Assembly (NCBI GenBank): GCA_034620365.1
Contig: JAQGEQ010000324.1
Coordinates: 434,001-498,000 of the forward strand
Source of the DNA: Pegea sp. RAD2-039
Lineage: Eukaryota > Chordata > Thaliacea > Salpida > Salpidae
DNA: 64,000 nucleotides
Direction of reading: 5' to 3'
The translations under genes and the position numbers were made by a program. The notes beneath the pieces were generated by a model. It had not been told where the DNA came from. It saw nothing but the letters and a program-made list of their open reading frames with translations, and did not search any database. Positions 28,601-41,900 of this stretch are shown piece by piece (position 1 is the first letter of the stretch; the number at the start of each line of letters is the position of its first letter).

Positions 28601-29832
28601 AAATGTTATAAAAGATTAAAAAGTTAAAGTTAGAAAAGCTTTTTTGGTGAACTTTTAAATATATAAATTCCAACTTGAAATTTCTCATTTATTTAGTTTG
28701 AAACTGATAACTTTTTTGTATTTTCAAAGATATCTTTTTGAAATTTAAATTTTTATATTTTAATCTAAGTTTAAATAATAAAAAATGAAATTAAATATAA
28801 TTTTATCTAACTGAAAATGAAACCAGTTTTTAATTTCTGCCCAGACCTCAGTTTTAACTTTAAAAGATTAATTAAAAGTTTAAACAAAAAGGATTTCTAA
28901 GCTTTCTGGTTTTAATTCTAAAATTGAAACTCAACAAAAAAACAAATTTGAAATTTTCATGATTTATTTTAAAATTTGAAATTTAAACACAGTTTATAAA
29001 CTGCAATAACAACAAATAGATGACATCATCAGTGACGTCATTTACATCTTGACCAAATACACAAATTGAAAAAAAATGAAATTTTAAGGAAACATTCAAC
29101 AACAAAAAAATTAAATTTTGGAGAAAAAAAAACAGATTTGAAGCAAGAAAGCGAAATAAGAAAGTTCCGACGAACAAATACCAACAATTGATCAACAAAC
29201 ATGCTAATATATAAATAAGAAAAAAAATCATTCCATTTGTCAAATGAAAGCTCTAAAGACTAATTTGAAATTGAAAACATTTCTAAATATTTAAGTGATT
29301 TTGTTAGAGAAATTCAAAACGTTCTGTTTTGAAAATAAATCTTCAAAGTCTTTGAATTGAGTCTTTTCTACAAAAGTTTTGAAGAACAGAAACAAAAGAA
29401 TTCAGTATTTTGTCAACAGATCGTCTTTTGTGTCTAAAAAATTGTTAAAACAAACTTAAAAAAATTTGAAATGTAAAAAGAATTGAATTAATTATCGATA
29501 AGAAAATTTTCAATGAAATTTTATTAAAATAAAATTTTAATGATTGATTGAAAAAAAGAACTTTCTTTTAATAAATACAAATTTGTTAGAATTAAAAAAA
29601 AATTGAAAAAGCAAAAATATTTATACAACAAATGTGAAAAAAGTGTTTCCAAGCCAGTAAATAAAATATCAAAGTTTTGTACATCAAAAAAATTGTTTAT
29701 TTTCAACCGATTTTTTGTTTATTGAAATTGTCAAAAAACACTTTTCAGGGTTTCCCGTGCAAAAAACAAAAACTTTTGTGAATAAAATAAACAGAATATG
29801 AGTTGAAGGCAGTTATCATCAAAGTGCAAAAG
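25641..29832. other. AT-rich intergenic stretch downstream of teashirt
   Basis: About 4.2 kb of homopolymer-rich sequence with no gene that I can support. It contains one short repeat (26060-26178) and, at 29033-29040, one TGACGTCA palindrome. The right part will include the 3' UTR of the minus-strand tsh gene. Confidence 0.5.
26060..26178 (-). repeat. Short dispersed repeat, probable retroelement 3' end
   Basis: Read on the minus strand, its 85 core bases align with 50358-50446 on the plus strand, including the shared run CAAACAAATCTTG and the flanking CTTGGTG. On the minus strand it ends with ATTACAAATAAATAAATAAA, which resembles the simple-repeat tail of the LINE at 60.85 kb. Read on the plus strand it mimics an exon (acceptor at 26085-26086, donor at 26176-26177), but the frames are short. 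Confidence 0.5.
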
Positions 29833-29920
29833 ATGATGACGTCATCATTGAACTATGAAATCATCATTTAATTATGACGTCATCATCTAAATCTGACGTC
29901 ATATCTAATTATGACGTCAC
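29833..29920. promoter_or_regulatory. Cluster of four TGACGTCA palindromes 3' of teashirt
   Basis: TGACGTCA occurs at 29837, 29875, 29894 and 29912, with another at 30007 inside the last tsh exon. TGACGTCA is the full-site CRE bound by CREB/ATF bZIP factors in animals. Four copies in 83 bases is the densest group in the window. Whether they regulate tsh, act in its mRNA, or are part of a repeat cannot be told from sequence. Confidence 0.45.
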
Positions 29921-29956
29921 TACTGCTAGTTGAAACTTTGAAGATTATTTTAAGGT

Positions 29957-32900
29957 TCAACTAATCACTTGGATGGCGTCATCACCGCCCATATCTTCCG
30001 GACAGATGACGTCACACTTGAGTGCTTCCGAAGAAGCGATCTTGGACTTGATTGAAAATTCTTCTTTTGAAGATTTGCAGCTAAAAGATGAAAAATTTTT
30101 TAATTTGTTGAAAAGCTCGGAAAAATTTTTTCGGAAAATTTCTGTTTTTTGAAGATTGATTATTACATGAAACTTGACGCCCGAAAAATTCATCTTTTTC
30201 AACTTATTTGTTTCAAATGCGACAAAATCTTTTTCAAGAAACAAATTTTTGATAAATTTGTAGAAAGTTTTGAAATTGATAAATTTGAAAAAAACTTTTT
30301 TACAAATTGTCATTTTGCTGATTTATTAAAATCTTTTTTTTTGTAAATTAATTATTTTGGAATCAGTTTTTCAGGAGGAAATGAAAATAAATAAAAATAT
30401 TTTGATAAATTGTTCTAAACTTATTTATTTTGACAAACTTTTTTCTACTTTTGATAAAGTCTTGAGATCTTTGCAGCTTTAAAGAGGTCAGGTTCTTTTG
30501 TAAGTCAAAAAAAGTTTTTTTTTTGTAAAAATATTCCAAAAATGAAATTTTCAAAATGTTTTTTTTTTGTCTTCAACAGAAGTGAAATTAATATTTAATT
30601 TTTTTTAAATTTGAACATAAAAAAAACGTCAAAAGTTAGTCACTAGATGTCAGTAAGGAGCGCACCAAAAATTACATCTTTGTTGAGATCAAATAATCAG
30701 AGATTTTTATTCAAAAATTTTATGAAAGAAATCAAATAAAGATGACAAACCTTTGAAGATCTTTACCAACATCTTCATCATCTACATCTTCATCAAAAAA
30801 CTTTTTTTTCTTTCTTTCATTTTCTAAATTTGATATTTGAAAATCGTAATTGAAATTTGGTGATTTTTTCTTACCATTCACATGATGTTTAACTCCGTGT
30901 TTAAAAAAGTCTTCAGATGAAGTAAAACATTTCTGACAAGAACTACAATAGAACTGAAAGTTTTTTTGATCTTCTTTTTTTAGATCTTTCATAAATGGAA
31001 GATTTAATCCCGAATTATAAGATTCAATCATCTTCTGAATGTGATTCTATAGACAAAAAAACTCGGAATGTTTTTAATGAGTTTATATTTGACAAAAGTT
31101 TAATAATTCACAAGAAGTTACTGAAAAGAAAAATATTTAATCAACATTAAATTGACAAAATAAAATTTCTGTTATTAACCACTGTAAAAAGAACTCTGGA
31201 ATAAATGATAATAAAGAGGAAAAAATTAAATGATTTAAAATAATGTTTAGAAATTCTACATGAAGTTAATCTTATATCTGAAAGCGTAAAAACTAACACA
31301 GAAATATTTTCGAAGATGTATTTTCAAGATCGATTTTTTTCGAATGTTTTCAAAATCTTGTAAATTTTGTGAGCTACTTTTTATCAGCTGAGATTTTTGG
31401 TAATTGAAGGAAATTTTTGACATAAAAAAATGGAAAAGAAATTTGTAGATAGATAAGTTCAAAGTTGTTTTCGCTTTTGACTAAAATCAAAGAAAAAAAA
31501 AGCAAATTGTACAAAACAAGGAAAGTGTTGAGAAGCGTTACAAGAAGCATTACCTTGAAATAAATTTTATATTTTTTTAAAATCTTAAAATAAAAATTTA
31601 TTTTTTACAAAGATCAGAAAAAGATGAACTTGAAGATCAATTAATAAAGATCAGTTGATGAGGATCAATTAATGAAGATCAGTTGATGAGGATCAATTGA
31701 TGAAGATCGGCTGATTATTTATTTCACTTATTTCAGACGAATTAGAAATTTTGGAAATTTTTTGAATCTTTTTTTAAAATGAATTTTTTCAACTTTTGAA
31801 AATTTTTTCAAATCGTGAAACAGAAGCTTCGATTTGATGATTTGAAATCTTAGTTGAAAAGCGTGAAGAGCCTTCAAATCATCACGATGACATCACAAAC
31901 GCGCGCGACCCACCTTAACTTGAAGCTTTTCAACTTTGATCATTTCACAAATTTCGATGACGTCATCATCATTTACATCATCATCGATACGATCAGGTCG
32001 TTGATTAGAAAAATTGCGTCGCGCGACAAAAGCATCGATGACAAGGCATTGATCGGTCGTCATGACAACGTCATCTAGATGACAACACGTCAAAACCATT
32101 TTCTCATGCATCAACGATTACACACCCTTCTTCTTGATGACGTCATTATGTTGATGGTTGTCATGATGTGACGCGAGTTGTTGACCTCTAGTGGCAGCTA
32201 ATTTTTCATCTACCATTTGTTGAAGATCATGAATAGGATTAAAAGCATCTGGAACCTCTGGAGCGATCACAAGATCATCGAAGATGCGGATCTTCTCTTG
32301 ATTGTGGACACTAGAGGGCCTCTTAGTCACATGGTTGCTGGTTGGGAGGTTACTATGACAGCTGAAAGCTGTTTTGGTGAACTTGTCAGTATCGTTGACA
32401 ATTCGAAGCATTTCTCGAAGCGGGTTTGCGACTGATGACGTCATTGATGACGTAGTAAGTTTTTGTTTGTCTGTGGGTTTTCCCGGAGTGGCAGTAGCAG
32501 TCTCAAACATTTCTTTGATGCTTTGAAGTGGATCCTTTGGGGGTAAATGACCCGTATAAGCCGCGAATTCGCGTTTCAAACCGCTTTTTATCGTCGTTTG
32601 TTTGTTAAAAGGTGATTTCGTGGGTTTAGGGATTATTTGGGAGGATTTTTGGGGCGTAGAAGGACTGGAACCCCTTTTAAGAGTAAGATCAAGTGGAGAA
32701 TTACAAATCTGCGTTAAAGATCGGCCACTAGATGGCGATGTGTTATTGTATTTAGTCACATGATCATCTGAAGTATCTGCAAGTTTTTTAGATGATTTCT
32801 TCTCAAAATTTGGAAAGTTTGTCGACGTCTGAGAGGTTTGAACTTTACTGAGGGCACTATGGACAGTTCCTTCTAGCATATTGATAAAATCCTGAGTTGA

Positions 32901-35900
32901 CGACAAACTAGTTGATGGTCCAGGAGATGTATTAGTTGAGGACAATGTTGGGGTGGTTGAAGATGATTTGTGGGTCTCTTGATGGCTTCGATGGTTTATT
33001 GGGTTCTTAAAAAGAAGTTTCGAATATTTAACAGCATTGATGGGATCTATATTCGAGTCCTTGTTGGTTTCTGATGCTACTGACGTCATCAGATGACGTA
33101 GATGACACGCAGCTGTATACTGAAGGACTCTTTCATCTAATCCCTGGAAGATTGAAGATGTTGGAAAAAGTCCAGATGTAGTTTGCTGAGGTAGAAATGG
33201 AATTGAAGGAAATTGAAGCAACGAATTTTGCATGGAAGCAGCCAACCATGGATAAAAATACATCAAAGTGCTGTAATATGCTGAAGGGTCTGTAAAAAGA
33301 TTTACCGATGATTAGGTGTTCCAGGAAGACACAAAAGATGAGATCTAGAATTGTTAGGGCAATTCATGGTAGAAACAACAATCTCTACTAAAGAAGAATG
33401 TTGGACAAACGCAAGTCACTTGCTCTGTAAGTGTTGGAGGATAATATTCAGAGCTACATCTAGAGAGATCTTAATAAAGCATGGAGTCAAAATTCTGTGG
33501 CTCAGCCATCAGAGAATGTCACCAAGGAGAAAGAAAATAAGAGGTGATGTGGACCCACGCCCTGAGACAACCATCACCAATCACTGTATTTTCTTTGGGT
33601 ACCAGGACAAGAGGCGATGTGGACCGACGTCCTGGGACAACCATCACCAATCACTGTATTTTCTTTGGGTACCAGGACAAGAGGCGATGTGGACCGACGT
33701 CTTGGGACAACCATCACCAATCACTGTATTTTCTTTGGGTACCAGGACAAGAGGCGATGTGGACCGACGTCTTGGGACAACCATCACCAATCACTGTATT
33801 TTCTTTGGGTACCAGGACAAGAGGCGATGTGGACCGACGTCCTGGGACAACCATCACCAATCACTGTATTTTCTTTGGATACCAGGACAAGAGGCGATGC
33901 GAGGTTAACAACAAAATAATTATTTTGGGGGTAGGGTTCCTTTCAGGATATTTGGAAATTTCTGGCAGCTATAATTTTGTTGTTGAGTAGAAAAGATCTT
34001 TGTAAATAAATAAATCAAAAAAAGTTGAAATTTGATAAAGAATAAGCAGATGACTTTGTAGAAGAGTTTGTCAAATCATATCAGTATCTGTAGAAGCAGG
34101 TTTTTATGCTTGAATACTTTGTCATTGTAACATGAGATGAAATGTCAGTCGACTATATGATGGCTTTTATGAATAACTTTTCAACTGGAAGATTTTATTT
34201 CAAAGTATTTGTCACTTTTCAATTTTATTTCTGTCATTTTTTTTATTTCTTTTTTTTTGCAGATATTTTTAAAGATTTTTTCACTTCAAAGATACAATCT
34301 GTTTTTTTGCTGTTTTTTATACTTTGTCACATTATCTGAAGATTTGATTGAAAAGGTGAAGATAGAATAAATATTTGACAGAAAACATCAGCGGAGAACT
34401 ACTTGGTGGTCACAGATAAAATTGTTTGATAAAATACTAATAATTGATGTTTAAAGAAAAGAGTTGAACAAAAAAGAATTTTTAAATGTTAAAAATTAAT
34501 TTGTTAAAAAATTATTTAAAGAAATAAATTAAAAGAAGAGGAAGACACAAAAAAGATTCGAAAATCTCTGATTAACTTTTGATTCGATTTTCAGCTGTAA
34601 ATTCTAATCAATCATTATTCAGCAAATCTGTTGGTAAAAAAATTGACTAGTTAATCTAAAAGTGGCTTCACATGCAGGTGGTGTTAGCTTTGATCAGTAA
34701 CTAGAACGAAATTGTGATTCGTACAGCTGCTCGCTTTGTGTGGTCCTCTTGCTATTATAACATTAATAACTATAATGACTCGATCAGGCAGAGGTCACAA
34801 AAAAAGTAAATTTAGGAAAAGAATGTTTTGAACAAGATGTAATTGATGTTAAGATGGAAAAAAGTTCAACTGAAAAATTTCAGTTTTTTTATTTAGAAAT
34901 AAAATAAATCATTTTAAGATGACTCAAAAATTTCTATTTTTCACCTGATAATTTGCAAAAAAAAAAATTGAAAAATTTGTTGAATATTTGAAAGACTCAC
35001 TTGTCAACATAGAATTGAAAACTGAAATATTTAATTGGTTATAATTTGAAGATGTCAAATTATTGTTGTTGATTTTCATCAAATGGTTTTGGTGGATTTG
35101 TTTGTCATTTGTAATCAATTTTTTACGGTTTTGTGAAGCAGTAGCTGATGAAGTGATTGTCGAAGTTGGGATAGAGCTTGTTGCTTCATTATCAGAAGTG
35201 AAAGTTGGTTGATGTTGCGGCCAAGCTCTTATAGAAGGAACATTTTCATAATGTCGAGTCTTCATCATATGAACGCTCAAATCCTGAGTCGAAGATTTGA
35301 TCGGAAATTTCGAAATTTAAAAACTTTCAGACAAAATAATTGATAGCAACAAACAAACACACAAACAAGCGAAACCTGAAGTGAATCGAAGCTGTGCTTG
35401 CATTCCATGCAAGTGAGAACGTTTTCAGAAGCTCTATCTTCATTTTCACTCAATTTGCGTTTCTTGTTGTTACTAACTCCTGCTGCAAGAAACAAATAAA
35501 TAATTTCATTCAATTTATTTGTAATTTGATTCAAGTCAAATCTAAAAAGTTTTCAAATTGAAGAAAATTAAATTCGAAAAGAAAAAAATTTACAAAATGA
35601 GCAACTTTGAAAAAAGTAGAGTTGAAAAAAAGAAAATTGAAATGAATAAATTAGTGAAAGCCTCATGTCACAAAAGATAAATTGTTTAATCTTCATAAAG
35701 TAAGTTAAAAAAAGAAAAAAAATAAACTTGGTAAATGACATTTGTAATATATAATCATGTCATTTTGTGTTTGCTTCTAAAACAGAAGTTTAGCTTCATT
35801 ATCATCGTGCATATGTTGAAATAGAGGTAGTATCTCTAAACATAATGATTTATCAGTTGAGAGTTGTATCATTTAATTGCTACAAAAAGATTTAATTTCA

Positions 35901-38900
35901 GAAATTTTTCGTTTTTTTTTGTTGTGATAAAATTTTCGTAAACAAAAAATTTAATTTCTAAAAAGTTACTTTTGAAACTAATTAATAAAAATGTAATTTT
36001 TTAGTTAATTATCTAAATCTCAATAAATGATATCCGCGCACCTATCGCGCACAAAAAACACCTGTTAGGTTGATTTGATTGATTGAGTTGTAAGTTTTGT
36101 AAAAGAGTTGGAGAAATTGTTGATTGGGAAGCAATTTGTGAAGTTTATATTTAACTTGTAACTTGTAACATTTAACTTGTATATTTAACTGTTCTACCAA
36201 AGATTTAAAAAGAAATAAGTTCTGATAATTAATTTATAACCCTTTAAAAAGTAGATCCTAACCATATTACTCCGCGCTCTAATTCGCGCGTATTTCTCGT
36301 TTTATGATTTATATGATGAAGGTAATATTGATGTTATAAGTCTCCAATTTTGTTAATTAAAAGCAGAAAGCTCTTGAAAGATTTTTGTTATTAAAATACC
36401 AACAAAAACAAAAAGATGAAAATGGAAACAACATTAACAGATTTTACTTTTAATATTTTGTTCTTGAATTAAACAAAAAAAGCTTTTATTAACTTTTATG
36501 TCATTAATTTTCTGCTTAAATGAACAAAAAATAAAATATCAGAAAAAGATAAACTTTTTGGAGACGAAAAATTTTCTTTTTATTTTCACTTCGTGAATTA
36601 AGTTGAAAAATACCGGAGATATTAATTTGGAGATTAATATTTGATAGAAAAGAACAAAATATTTGTTAAGATTTTTTACAAATGTGACAAAAAGGATAAT
36701 TGAAGAAAATTAAATAAACAATTTAGAAAAACTTTTTATAAAATGAAATTTTAAACGAGATCTGGAAATAAAGAAGTTGAAATTACCTAAAGTAGTATTT
36801 GGTTGGCTTTTTTCATTTGTCACTTCATTAAAATCTCTAAAATGTCCCGTTTTGCTCATATGAACAGTAAGATCAACTAAAGTATCAAATGATAATCCAC
36901 AATCACGACAAGAGAATTGACTTGCTCCCGAAAAAACGGAGCTGAAAAGTTTTTCCTGCAAATATCAATTTGTATCAAAACAAAATTTTCAATTTAAAGT
37001 TCAAAATATTTTTTCTGTTGGTTTGAAATGAAAAAAAATTAAAGAAATCAAATTGATAAAAATCTAATTTTAAAATTAAATAAAAAAATCGACTAACTGG
37101 CATCGGCGTGACGTCACAACCAGCTAAGTTGGCCGAGCGTTTTAAGCTGGTCACGTGTGTTGAATTATGGTGTTTCTGGCTGTTGCTGGTTGTTTTATGG
37201 TTACAGTTAGAACCATTATTTGGTGTAGGAACACACCATCTGTATCTTTCAGCTTTGCTCTTACTTAAACAATTATTATCAGATCGTTGTTGCTGGAAAA
37301 TTGAATAAAAAAATTTGAAGTTTTGAAATTTGGTTGAAAATTTTTTGGTGATTTGCCAAAATATTGTGGACAGTTTTGAATATTGATAATTAATTATTTC
37401 AAAGAACTTATCGCGTAGAAGAAATCAATTTTGACCGAAAATTTTGACCAATTTAAATAGCAGAAAATTTTTTTTAAGAAATTTGAAATATTAAAAAAAA
37501 ACTTTCGGAAACACTCAAAAAATATTTAGAAAACTGCAAAAAAGTTGCTTCAATAATGTAATAATAATTAAGTTGAAAAAATTCAATTTTTTTAACTTTG
37601 AAATTCTTCTTTTTGACCAATTTTTACATCAAACCTTTTTTATTTAATATAAATTTTAGTTTGATATTTAAATATATATATATAAAATGAATTATTCGTA
37701 CCTGTGCATACATCCAGTTACTTTGGCATTGTTCATATAATTGTTGTCTTAACATACTTTCAAACAGAAGTCGCTCTTTTGGTGAAATCTCATCTGCAAG
37801 TAGAGATTACAATTTTCTATGTCAGTTAAAAAACTAATTGAGAAAATTTGAATAATTATAAAAAATTTTTGCAGATTTTAAAGTTTTTAATGAGGCAACA
37901 ATTCATTTAGATGAAGATAAGAAATTTGCGAGTTTTTAAAACTCTTTAATTTTATTAAAAAATTTGAATAAATTTTCAATTAACAATTTCTAAATATAGA
38001 ATTTAAAATACAACAAAATAATTTCTTATTTTCATCAATATAAATTGTTTGTTAAAATTTTTATTTCTTTATGTATCGAATTAGTTAAAAATCTTTACAA
38101 TGAAGAAATATAAAAATAATCTGATTGAAAAGTAACTACAATATACAAACAATTAAACAAGTAATAGAAGACTAACAATACATCAAAGCTTCTCTCTTTG
38201 ATGAATTTGTACTAGTGTAAGTGACAGATGTTGTAGATGTAATTGTGTTTATGTCTTAGTGATATATATTTAGTTTCTACTTCCATCAGATGATAATTGA
38301 AATATTGATCATAAGACTGTCACAATTTACAGATAATTTCAAAATAAACTGTCTTTACTTTGGAGACTTTATGAAGCGTTAATGTAAGTCTCATCTGGAA
38401 CATATGTTAAATCTATTAACTTCATTTAATTTGCATATCTATAGGGACAGAATTTGATAGGCTGAAAAATAAAATATCAACTTCAATAAAACTCTAATTA
38501 CTCTAGCAGCAAAACTCGAAGCTTTCTATAGACCTGGTCTAAGACGAGCTCTTCTACAAATGACAACTAGGAGATAGCTCTCTACAAAGCTTCAAGAAGT
38601 TAACAAAAAAAGAAGATTTCTCTTCAATTCAATGCGCACGCGTACAGCACATACACGCAGCACATACACCCTGCAGCTGAAATTTGAGTTGGTGAACAAC
38701 GTAATGATGTATCGCTTGTAGATTGTTACTAGCTGTATCGTGATTAATGTTCACCTAAAACTCTTAATCTTCTGCTTTTATTTGATAGTACGTGGCAGAA
38801 GAACCACAAAACAAGAAACTGTCGAAAATGGAGGAGCTGAAGACGTTCTACAGCTGAAGTAATCCCTGATTGAAAGATGAAAAGTTTTCGAAGTGATATC

Positions 38901-41900
38901 GATTGAAGACATTAATTTTTTTTACTAAATTATGTATGAATATATTTGATTAAGTAAAATTTGCTCGAATCATTTCAATGTTTAGATGTTAAATAATGTA
39001 TCTGAGAAAGAGCTTCCAAACTGTTTTTAATAACTTGTTTTCGATAATCTTATTTAGAAACACGCCTGAAAAAAACTTCTGTTTCATTTTCTACTGATTA
39101 AATTACTTGGAAAAAAATGTAGAAATTATGAAATATAAAAAGCGCTAGAAAGTTTAACATGAAATTAATATTTAATTAAAATTTTATTCTTGGAATATAT
39201 TAGAAGATATTTCTGTTATCTCTCTCTTTTCTAGCAACGAATGAAAATTTTCAAATATTTAAAAACAAATAAATTTTGTTGAACAAAAAAGTTTTTAGAA
39301 ATTAAATAAGTTTTCTTTTTCACTTTCTTTTTTTTTAACTTTCTGACAGATTTATATATTTGATCATTTTATAATCAAATTAAGAAATGGTCCAAAAAAT
39401 AATGATCAAAAACTACTGCTGGTAATATAGCAAGAAAATTAATCTTTTTTTTGTTATTGCTTCCTTGAAAATCTTGATTTGAAATAAAAAGAAAATAATC
39501 AGTTAGTATGACCTCAAACAAACCTCGATTTACTAAAAACTATTTTTCATCAACAAAATATTCCTCAAATGGATTATAATTCTGACAAATAAAAAAAAAC
39601 TGTTAAAAAGATTTGGTAAAAATAGAAGTGAAAATTTAGAAGTTAATTTCAACAAATGATTTCACATCTGGATGTTAATTACTTCAGAAAATTTAAGTAG
39701 TTCTTCTTCAAAGCCGGAAATTAAATTCGAAGTTTGATGATTTTAAGATGAAAGATTTAATTAAACAAAAATTTCTTCATCAAATTATCCTCTTATAAAA
39801 ATAATTAAATATCTAAAATAATATTTTAATAAATTAATAAAAAAAAGTATATTTGAAATTAAAAAAAAGTTGTCTTCAAATTGATTAAAATGAAGAAATA
39901 TTTTTACTGGAAACTTACCTGGAAACACTGATTTACAAAGTTACAAAAACTAAATTATTTGACATAAAAATCGAAAATTCGAACTTTTGTTTGTGTTTAC
40001 AATTTTCTGATCTTCAGCTGGAAAGGACGAAGAAGATGTTGCTTGAGAGGTCTTCCTCAACTTCCGGATGGGTCCTTCTGTAGATTGTTTGCTGAAAATA
40101 TTTGTTGAAATTTTAATTGAAAAATAATTTTAATTATTCATTGAAATAAAACTTTAATAAAAAGAAGAAATAGTTGAAATATTCAAAGAAGAAACGTAGA
40201 AAGCCAAATTAGTCATAAGACATTAAACAAAACGTCAATTTGCAAAGTAATAATTTGCAGATGGTTTTGAAGTAACATAAGACATTGATAAGTGTAATAT
40301 GAAAACAAATAGTTTGTCGGAGGCATTTCTTATAAATTAAAAATGATGCTGCTACAGAAAAAGAAGAAAAGATGTTTGTTTTGAAAAATGATCATTACAA
40401 TCAGATATCTGATCTAAAAAGCTCCAAATGATTTGGTCAAGAAGAGAAAAGCAACAAGATAGAAATTAGGAAGATTGAAAAGACCTTTTTCTCTCAGTGT
40501 CTTGATTACTTTCATTAATAAAAGTCCGTCTTCTTTTATTTGCTCCAACAGCCGCTCTTTCAGCAGAAGAAATCTTCTGATTTGAATAATCGTAAAGTTT
40601 TTGTTCGTTTTTCTCTATTGGTGACGGTTCATCTCTCTGTTGCTTGATTACAGGACCCAACAGAGGGTTTGAACTCACTTCTAAGCAACCGTTAGCCGAA
40701 GGTAATTGACACGTATCTTTCAAAGATTCAAGATTAAATGCTAGTTGGTTATCTGAGCTTATATTAGCCTGTGTGGATATCTTGAAGACGCTGTCTGCTT
40801 TTAGAACTAAAAAAGAAAAAAAATTGGATAAAATTTTGAAGTTATTATTAGGAAAAGCGACATCAAAATTGAATAAAATTACAGAAATTCACAATGTTCA
40901 AAGATTTACTGAAATTAGAAGAAAATATTTCAAATGTTGAAGATAATAGGCTGAAAAAGTGAACAGTTCTTCCCAATTTTAACTTTTGTTGTTTCGAAAA
41001 TTAAAATCTGTTTCGGATTTTCAGGTTTTTAGGATTTAATTTGAAGTTGAAAAAAAGTCTTGAATTAAAAACTAATTTGCTTGAAAGAAATTTATAGAAA
41101 TTCAAAAAAAATATTAATCACAATTTCAACCACCTTTAAATTTCTTTTACAAAAATAACCAAATATTAGAAGGATTTTTTAGAGAGAAAACATTTCAGAG
41201 CATTTTCTTTGAAATTGAAGCTTCAGTTAATTCACTAAAAAATTTTTATGCCAAATTGTCGATCTATTTGCAACAAGTAAATGTCGAGACGAAGTAATTA
41301 GTCATATGTAGGTCTCGATCTATGCCAATAAGCCTCAAATGTCGCTCAAATAAGACCTACATATTGTCCAAAATCACCTTCAAGTAAATTACTTAATTAA
41401 AACCTTCTTGTTCAGTTTTTTTTAACGATGGATATATCGGTTAATAAAATAGTAGAAATTTGTTGGCAGGCCAATTCACAAGAAGCTTTATTGGCGGCTT
41501 TGTAGCCGAAATTCCGTTTTTTCAACTTTCGATAATTTTGAGAAAACATAAAAATATTTTCTAACTTTAAAAGTATCAAATAAAAAGAATAATTTTGAAT
41601 AAAATTATTTGAATTACTTTTAATTGAAATAATTGTTTCTAGACTTTTACATTTGGAAGTAAACCTTTAATTTGTTTATATCACAACGACTTAAAGCTGA
41701 GAAAACAAATAAGATTAAATCCTATTGAAGCAGATTAAAGGCATCTATAGATGGAATAAAACATATATATGAGAATAATTAAAGAAATAGAAGCGAGTAA
41801 TACGATCACCTCTGGTTCTTTTAACTTATCAATTATTCATTAAAAGTGTTTATAATTGTTTAAGCTAGGTTATTAATGTATACTTAACTGAGGAACAACA

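Noticed and set aside
33351-33990. Three overlapping long open frames on the plus strand (up to 185 codons)
   Set aside because: They are produced by the stop-free 70-bp repeat read in successive frames; they lie in a tsh intron and have no non-repeat protein content.
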